Assembly: GCA_029077775.1 (NCBI GenBank)
Contig: JAQNCU010000073.1
Coordinates: 1 to 10,593 of the forward strand
Reading direction: 5' to 3'
From: Acidocella sp.
GTDB taxonomy: Bacteria > Pseudomonadota > Alphaproteobacteria > Acetobacterales > Acetobacteraceae
Length of the DNA: 10,593 bases
Shown: one piece after another, positions 6,961 through 10,593 of the stretch
Layout: each line of letters opens with the position of its first letter
Numbering within the stretch: the stretch's first letter is position 1
Translations under genes and position numbers: made by a program
Notes under the pieces: model-generated
Seen by the model: only the letters and a program-made list of their open reading frames with translations
Told to the model about the DNA's origin: nothing
The model's database searches: none

Positions 6961-6989
6961 TTGCGCGGTGCGCGGCGCGGCGATATAGG
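6961..6989 (+). promoter_or_regulatory. Candidate sigma-70-type promoter for the tRNA genes
   Basis: TTGCGC (6961-6966) and TATAGG (6984-6989) are separated by 17 bases and lie just ahead of tRNA-Thr, which starts at 7004. The -35 box matches the consensus at three of six bases and the -10 box at four of six. The stretch after the -10 box, GCGGAACCGCG, is GC-rich, like the discriminator of stringently controlled stable-RNA promoters. Placement and spacing fit, but the boxes are imperfect. Confidence 0.4.
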
Positions 6990-7003
6990 GCGGAACCGCG
7001 ATC

Positions 7004-7078
7004 GCTGTCATAGCTCAGGGGTAGAGCACTTCATTGGTAATGAAGAGGTCCAGGGTTCAATTCCCTGTGACAGCACCA
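7004..7078 (+). tRNA. tRNA-Thr (anticodon GGT)
   Basis: A full cloverleaf folds by eye. The 7-bp acceptor stem is GCTGTCA with TGACAGC, the D arm is GCTC/GAGC, and the anticodon stem CTTCA/TGAAG holds loop TTGGTAA with anticodon GGT at its centre. A five-base variable loop is followed by T arm CAGGG/CCCTG with loop TTCAATT. Discriminator A and CCA (7076-7078) are encoded in the DNA. GGT reads the threonine codons ACC and ACT. Confidence 0.97.
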
Positions 7079-7126
7079 GCGGGGTTGAAACGTCATGTGG
7101 GTTGGTCTAGGCCGGTGCCACAATGT

Positions 7127-7202
7127 GCCCAGGTAGCTCAGTTGGTAGAGCATGCGACTGAAAATCGCAGTGTCACTGGTTCGATTCCGGTCCTGGGCAC
7201 CA
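7127..7202 (+). tRNA. tRNA-Phe (anticodon GAA)
   Basis: The acceptor stem is GCCCAGG with CCTGGGC, the D arm GCTC/GAGC, and the anticodon stem TGCGA/TCGCA holds loop CTGAAAA with anticodon GAA. The T arm is ACTGG/CCGGT with loop TTCGATT, and the CCA end (7200-7202) is encoded. It lies 48 bases after tRNA-Thr and is probably co-transcribed with it. Seven T residues follow directly at 7203-7209 and may help end transcription. Confidence 0.98.
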
Positions 7203-7292
7203 TTTTTTTGGAGCAGGCCGTATATTTGTGCCGAATTTGATCCGGGCATGCACATAATACGCTGGTTTTTTGCCGAATGCCGGGATAGGTCT

Positions 7293-7320
7293 TTGACGAT
7301 ACCCGGAATGTGGCCATGGT
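7293..7320 (+). promoter_or_regulatory. Weak candidate promoter for the HU gene
   Basis: TTGACG (7293-7298) is a five-of-six match to a -35 box, and CATGGT (7315-7320) lies 16 bases further on but is a poor -10 box. The HU gene begins at 7402. No better pair was found between the tRNA-Phe end and the HU start, so this is offered only as the best candidate. Confidence 0.2.
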
Positions 7321-7401
7321 GGCCCTAGGTGTTTGGGATTGGGCAATGGGGTTTGGTGTGAAATGCCGGTCCGGGATGTTAAACAGGAAAGACGCTAAAC
7401 A

Positions 7402-7671
7402 ATGTCGAAAGCTTTTATTGCCGAAGTGATCCAGAATTCTGCTGAAATTACGGGCGTTGCGGCAAACCGCACGGCGGCGGAATTGATCGAGGCAATCGTT
7501 AAGGAAATGAAGAAGACCGGCAAGTTTACGTTGCCGAGCTTTGGGACATTCACTGTGCGCAAGACCAAGGCGCGCAAGGGTGTGAACCCGCGTACCGGCG
7601 AGGAGATTAAGGTGAAAGCCGGTAAGACCGTGCGCTTTAAGGCGTCGCCGACGCTGAAGAAGCTGGTCTGA
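7402..7671 (+). CDS. HU/IHF-family nucleoid DNA-binding protein
   Basis: HU-type proteins are small dimeric proteins that bend and compact DNA. This 89-residue, lysine-rich protein shows the family order: an N-terminal helical half (residues 1-42, with SKAFIAEVIQNSA), then the LPSFGTFTVRKTKAR strands, and the DNA-gripping beta arm with KGVNPRTGEEI, where the Pro is the one that intercalates between base pairs. It closes with VRFKASPTLKKLV. Length and lack of extensions fit homodimeric HU rather than IHF, but assignment to HupA, HupB or another paralogue is not possible. AGGAAAG at 7385-7391 serves as ribosome binding site for the ATG at 7402. It stands alone between the tRNA genes and its own terminator, so it is probably a single-gene transcript, as expected for an abundant protein. 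Confidence 0.95.
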   Translation: MSKAFIAEVIQNSAEITGVAANRTAAELIEAIVKEMKKTGKFTLPSFGTFTVRKTKARKGVNPRTGEEIKVKAGKTVRFKASPTLKKLV

Positions 7672-7716
7672 TTTTTGCGGTCGGTTCCGGCCGGAAATTA
7701 AAGCATTGCAAAGAAG

Positions 7717-7744
7717 CAGCCTGGGGTGACCCGGGCTGTTTTTT
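7717..7744 (+). terminator. Rho-independent terminator of the HU gene
   Basis: CAGCCTGGG (7717-7725) pairs with CCCGGGCTG (7730-7738), a nine-pair stem with one T-G wobble and a GTGA (GNRA-type) loop, followed by six T residues (7739-7744). It sits 45 bases after the HU stop. Confidence 0.9.
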
Positions 7745-7780
7745 GTTTCGATGTGTCGGTCAGCACGGTTGGAGAGCGTT

Positions 7781-8101
7781 ATGAGCGGTACCAGGCATGT
7801 TCACTGGGATGATGTGGCGACCTATGGGGATGGCAAGGCCGACCGGCGCGTGATCGAGGGTAAGGCCGGGGCGGTTAAACGTGTGGCAGTTCCGGCGGGG
7901 ACGGTCGCCGACCGCCACGCGCATGATTTCGAGCAGTTTTTCATGGTGATCGAGGGGAGGGGCGTGCTGACCAGTGCCGCCGGTGACATTGCGTTAAGGC
8001 CGGGCGTGGTTGTGCATTTTGAGCCCGATACGTGGCACAGCGCGATATTCGATACCGACACGGTGCTGCTGGAGGTGAATTTCGCGAAGGTGTCGCAATG
8101 A
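7781..8101 (+). CDS. Small cupin-domain protein
   Basis: This 106-residue protein is a single cupin barrel. The first cupin motif is seen as GTVADRHAHDFEQFFMVIEG (about residues 41-60), with the metal-binding HxH plus Glu. The second is LRPGVVVHFEPDTWHS (about 75-90), where the Trp-His supplies a further ligand. Such proteins bind Fe, Mn, Zn or Ni and may be enzymes, sugar isomerases or sensors; the sequence does not say which. The ATG at 7781 has GGAG (7771-7774) six bases upstream. An in-frame ATG at 7751 lies close behind the HU terminator T-run and has no such site. It converges with parE, the stops being 30 bases apart. No promoter was recognised. Function beyond metal-binding cupin is unknown. 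Confidence 0.85.
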   Translation: MSGTRHVHWDDVATYGDGKADRRVIEGKAGAVKRVAVPAGTVADRHAHDFEQFFMVIEGRGVLTSAAGDIALRPGVVVHFEPDTWHSAIFDTDTVLLEVNFAKVSQ

Positions 8102-8131
8102 CCTGTGATAACGGTCTGTTTTGATCTCTGG

Positions 8132-10105
8132 TCAGATGTCGAGGTCGGCGACCGTGCCCGCATTTTCCTGGATGAATGCAAAACGTAGTTCCGGGCGCTT
8201 GCCCATGAGGTTCTCGACCATGGTGGCGGTTTCCGCCCGGGTTTCGGGGGTTGCCATGATACGCAGCAGAACGCGTTTGGCGGGGTCCATGGTGGTGTCT
8301 TTGAGCATGGCGGGGGGCATTTCGCCAAGGCCCTTGAAGCGGCTGACCTCGATCTTGGTGCCGGGTTTCAGGGTTTTGACGATTTTTTCGCGCGCGGTAT
8401 CATCCATGGCGTAAACGGATTTGGCACCCTGGGTGATGCGATAAAGCGGTGGTTGCGCCAGGTAGATATGGCCGTGGCGGATAAGCTCGGGCAATTCACG
8501 GTAGAAAAACGTCATGAGAAGCGAGGCGATATGCGCGCCGTCGACATCGGCGTCCGTCATGATGATCACGCGTTCGTAACGAAGATTGGCGCGGTTGAAT
8601 TGTGCGCCGACACCGCAGCCCAAGGCTTCGATCAGGTCTTTCAGTTCCTGGTTCTGGCGTAGTTTTTCTGTACTGGCGGAAGCGACGTTAAGGATTTTGC
8701 CGCGCAGAGGCAGGATCGCCTGGGTGTTGCGGTTGCGCGCTTGTTTGGCGGAGCCGCCGGCGGAATCACCCTCGACCAGAAAAATCTCGGTGCCTTCGGC
8801 GTTTTCGGTGCTGCAATCAGCGAGCTTGCCGGGCAGGCGCAGGCGGCGGGTGGCGGATTTGCGGGGCGTGTCTTTTTGCTCGCGGCGGCGGATGCGTTCC
8901 TCAGCGCGGTCGATGATGAAGGCGAGCAGATTATCGGCATTGGCCGGGTCTCCCGCCAGGAAATGATCGAACCGGTCGCGCAGCGAAATTTCGGTCAGGC
9001 GCGTGGCCTCGGGGTTGGTGAGTTTTTCCTTGGTCTGGCCCTGGAATTGCGGTTCGCGGATGAAGAGCGACATTTTGGCGCGCAATGCGCCTGTGATGTC
9101 CTCGGCGATGATGGCGGCGCCACGCTTATTGTTGCGGCTTTCCGCCCAGGCGCGCAGCCCTTTTAACAAAGCGGCGCGGAACCCGGCCTCATGCGTGCCG
9201 CCGAGCGGTGTGGGCACAGTGTTGCAATAGGTATCGAGCGATGCATCCCCGCGTTCGATCCAGGCGCAGGCCCATTCGAGCTTGCCCTGGTCCGTGCCAT
9301 CCGGGCCTGTGGGGAATTTGGCTTCGCCAGCCCAGATATCGGGCAGGATATTGACCGTGCCGCCGAGTTCAGCGGCCAGCGAATCCCGCAGCCCGCCGGG
9401 GAAATGCAGCTCGGCACTTGCGGGGGTCTCGGCATCGGCTTTCAACAGGCTGGGGTCGCACGACCAACGAATGCGCACACCGCGGAACAGATATGCTTTT
9501 GAACGACACAGCCGGTACAGCCGCGCCGGGGAGAAGTTTTGCGCGCCGAAAATTTGGATGTCGGGCGTGAAGCGGATGGTGGTGCCGCGACGGTTTTGGA
9601 TGGGGCCGGCATTGACGAGCTTGGTAACCGGCAGGCCGCGCGAGAATTCCTGCCGGTAGAGGGTTTTGTCCCGGGCAATTTCCGCCAGGAAGGCGCTGGA
9701 GAGCGCGTTCACGACCGAGGAGCCGACGCCGTGCAGGCCGCCTGACGTGGCGTAAGCCTTGCCCGAGAATTTGCCGCCGGAATGTAAGGTGGTGAGGATG
9801 ACCTCCAGCGCCGATTTGGTCTTGAATTTGGGGTGCGGGTCCACCGGGATGCCCCGGCCATTATCGCGCACGGTCAGGGTGTTGCCAGGCTCCAGGGTCA
9901 TCTCGATCAGCCCGGCATGGCCGGCCACGGCCTCGTCCATCGCGTTATCGAGGATCTCGGCGGCGAGGTGATGAAAAGCCGATTCATCGGTGCCGCCAAT
10001 ATACATGCCGGGGCGGCGGCGCACGGGCTCCAGCCCCTCCAACACCTCGATATCGGCGGCTGAGTATTTTTTAGACTCGTCGCCGCTGGCAAATAGATCG
10101 TTCAA
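8132..10105 (-). CDS. parE: DNA topoisomerase IV subunit B
   Basis: ParE is the ATPase subunit of topoisomerase IV, which with ParC separates linked chromosomes after replication. The product is about 657 residues. The GHKL ATPase domain has E50 and N54 in AEILDNAMDEA, DNGRGIP (81-87), and the SGGLHGVGSSVVNALS loop. The transducer domain has the QTK loop in FQGQTKEKL. The TOPRIM domain has EGDSAGG (445-451), LPLRGKILNV and TDADVDGAHI (about 517). The lack of the long GyrB insertion and the EVSRFKGLGEM...TTMDP ending favour ParE over GyrB. I chose the TTG at 10105, giving MNDLFASGDESKKYSAADIEV. The MNDLF start is typical, and GGAG lies nine bases upstream. An open frame continues to 10198 but crosses a large inverted repeat and reads as unrelated sequence. 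Confidence 0.95.
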   Translation of the reverse strand: MNDLFASGDESKKYSAADIEVLEGLEPVRRRPGMYIGGTDESAFHHLAAEILDNAMDEAVAGHAGLIEMTLEPGNTLTVRDNGRGIPVDPHPKFKTKSALEVILTTLHSGGKFSGKAYATSGGLHGVGSSVVNALSSAFLAEIARDKTLYRQEFSRGLPVTKLVNAGPIQNRRGTTIRFTPDIQIFGAQNFSPARLYRLCRSKAYLFRGVRIRWSCDPSLLKADAETPASAELHFPGGLRDSLAAELGGTVNILPDIWAGEAKFPTGPDGTDQGKLEWACAWIERGDASLDTYCNTVPTPLGGTHEAGFRAALLKGLRAWAESRNNKRGAAIIAEDITGALRAKMSLFIREPQFQGQTKEKLTNPEATRLTEISLRDRFDHFLAGDPANADNLLAFIIDRAEERIRRREQKDTPRKSATRRLRLPGKLADCSTENAEGTEIFLVEGDSAGGSAKQARNRNTQAILPLRGKILNVASASTEKLRQNQELKDLIEALGCGVGAQFNRANLRYERVIIMTDADVDGAHIASLLMTFFYRELPELIRHGHIYLAQPPLYRITQGAKSVYAMDDTAREKIVKTLKPGTKIEVSRFKGLGEMPPAMLKDTTMDPAKRVLLRIMATPETRAETATMVENLMGKRPELRFAFIQENAGTVADLDI

Positions 10106-10144
10106 ATCATCCGACTCCAGTTTGGCCGTGGCTCCTGTCCTGTA

Positions 10145-10179
10145 CGTTTTGTCCGCTGCATATTGCAGCGGACAAAACG
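10145..10179. repeat. Perfect inverted repeat, 16-bp arms, in the parE leader
   Basis: CGTTTTGTCCGCTGCA (10145-10160) and TGCAGCGGACAAAACG (10164-10179) are exact reverse complements around a three-base TAT. GTAC occurs just outside on both sides (10142-10145 and 10181-10184). On either strand T residues lead and A residues trail the stem, the reverse of a terminator. It lies 40 bases upstream of the proposed parE start, so it would be either in the leader RNA or a binding site at the promoter. Confidence 0.85.
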
Positions 10180-10207
10180 GGTACGCAGGCCACATCAACC
10201 AAGGACC

Positions 10208-10262
10208 GAGTGTCCCGCGCGAATAAGTATTTTATGCCACGAACCTCAGAGTCGGGACACTC
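10208..10262. repeat. Inverted repeat with 10-bp arms, 35 bases apart
   Basis: GAGTGTCCCG (10208-10217) and CGGGACACTC (10253-10262) are perfect reverse complements. The right arm can also pair locally, AGAGT (10248-10252) with ACTCT (10259-10263). The gap between the patatin-like gene and parE, about 195 bases from 10106 to 10300, holds this repeat, the one at 10145-10179 and the one at 10234-10274. I found no convincing promoter or gene in that gap. Confidence 0.7.
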
Positions 10263-10274
10263 TTCTGGTGGCAT
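10234..10274. repeat. Inverted repeat with 7-bp arms, interleaved with the 10-bp one
   Basis: ATGCCAC (10234-10240) and GTGGCAT (10268-10274) are perfect reverse complements. The order of arms is left-1, left-2, right-1, right-2 with the 10208-10262 repeat, so both cannot form simple nested hairpins; together they have pseudoknot topology. Seven-base matches arise by chance more easily than ten, so the weight is lower. Confidence 0.5.
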
Positions 10275-10300
10275 GTCCGGGAGGGGAGGAAAAGGACGGG

Positions 10301-10593
10301 TTACTCGCCGTGGCGGTGGATGTCATGCGTGTGGATACCGCCGCCTGTGCCTTTCATGGCCAGCCAATCCTTATGCGCCAGAGTGTTGCGCGTGTCGTAA
10401 TAGCCTGAGCGCCAGTGATCACGCATTGAGAGGCGGGAGAATTCGTAGTCCTTGGCGTCCCCCTCATAGGCTTTTTGCTGGTAGATCAACTGCATGATGT
10501 TGATTTCGGGCGGGCGGGAGATGTTGGCTTTCAGCAGGCGTTGCTCATCGGTGAGTTTATCGTCCGGGACCAGCGACAAAGCCTCGTGCAAAG
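10301..10593 (-). CDS. Patatin-like phospholipase with DUF3734, C-terminal end (cut by right window edge)
   Basis: The last 96 or so residues of a protein that starts beyond the window. The run INIMQLIYQQKAYEGDAKDY and the following FSRLSMRDHWRSGYYDT closely fit the C-terminal DUF3734 region of a group of bacterial patatin-like phospholipases, as I recall it. The patatin catalytic parts (the GxSxG serine and the Asp) lie outside the window, so activity cannot be judged. The end is rich in Gly and His (GTGGGIHTHDIHRHGE), then TAA. It reads in the same direction as parE, 195 bases upstream of it, with inverted repeats between, so co-transcription is uncertain. There is no clear terminator with a T-run after its stop. 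Confidence 0.75.
   Translation of the reverse strand, partial: LHEALSLVPDDKLTDEQRLLKANISRPPEINIMQLIYQQKAYEGDAKDYEFSRLSMRDHWRSGYYDTRNTLAHKDWLAMKGTGGGIHTHDIHRHGE

Noticed and set aside
7004..7202. tRNA pair as an integration site for a genomic island
   Set aside because: I saw no integrase gene and no repeat of a tRNA 3' end; the flanking genes are ordinary.
7031..7255. Open frames across the tRNA genes, on the minus strand and on the plus strand (7034-7240)
   Set aside because: Their translations (RNRTSDTAIFSRMLYQLSYLG, AQLVEHATENRSVTGSIPVLG) are the well-known artefact of translating tRNA genes, and they lie on the two tRNAs.
7685..7696. Perfect 12-base palindrome TTCCGGCCGGAA after the HU gene
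   Set aside because: Too short and without a loop or T-run; the nearby stem at 7717-7744 is the convincing terminator. It may be chance in GC-rich sequence.
8099..8131. Possible terminator between the convergent cupin and parE genes (GACC/GGTC then TTTT)
   Set aside because: Only a four-pair stem with a nine-base loop, not enough to support a terminator.
10145..10179. Reading the large inverted repeat as an intrinsic terminator
   Set aside because: On both strands T residues are on the 5' side and A residues on the 3' side of the stem, with no T-run after it.
1..10593. CRISPR array, toxin-antitoxin pair, phage genes or a new defence system
   Set aside because: No regularly spaced direct repeats and no genes of those families are present; nearly all of the window is accounted for by housekeeping genes.

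Overview
The window is a GC-rich piece of a bacterial chromosome, most likely from an alphaproteobacterium of the Rhodospirillales/Acetobacteraceae type. The support is gene order (murA, hisG, hisD, infA, maf and an RNase E/G-family gene in series), alpha-type protein sequences (ParE, MurA, IF-1) and two tRNA genes with encoded CCA ends. No taxonomic search was possible, so the family-level call is an inference.

Layout. Positions 1-6911 are one closely packed leftward (minus-strand) gene train. Read 5' to 3' from the right it holds a 61-residue Ala/Arg-rich protein, dcd, murA, a membrane acyltransferase (acyltransferase-3 family), a short-chain dehydrogenase, hisG (short form), hisD, infA, maf and an RNase E/G-family gene cut by the left edge. 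Most junctions are overlaps or gaps under 30 bases, so one or a few polycistronic transcripts with translational coupling are likely. Positions 6961-8101 read rightward: a probable tRNA promoter, tRNA-Thr(GGT), tRNA-Phe(GAA), an HU-family nucleoid protein with a good terminator, and a small cupin protein. Positions 8132-10593 read leftward again: parE and, upstream of it, the C-terminal end of a patatin-like/DUF3734 protein cut by the right edge. The roughly 195-base gap between those two genes is rich in inverted repeats.

How the genes relate. The leftward train is mostly housekeeping: DNA precursor supply (Dcd), peptidoglycan (MurA), first and last steps of histidine synthesis (HisG, HisD), translation initiation (IF-1), nucleotide sanitation (Maf) and RNA processing. 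The acyltransferase and dehydrogenase are the accessory genes in it. A HisG without its C-terminal regulatory domain implies a HisZ partner elsewhere.

I see no clearly new multi-gene system, CRISPR array or intact insertion sequence. The points most worth checking are the start codon of maf, which is neither ATG, GTG nor TTG; a perfect 16-bp-arm inverted repeat in the parE leader; interleaved inverted repeats behind the patatin-like gene; and a leader hairpin that would hide the ribosome binding site of the first gene in the leftward train.
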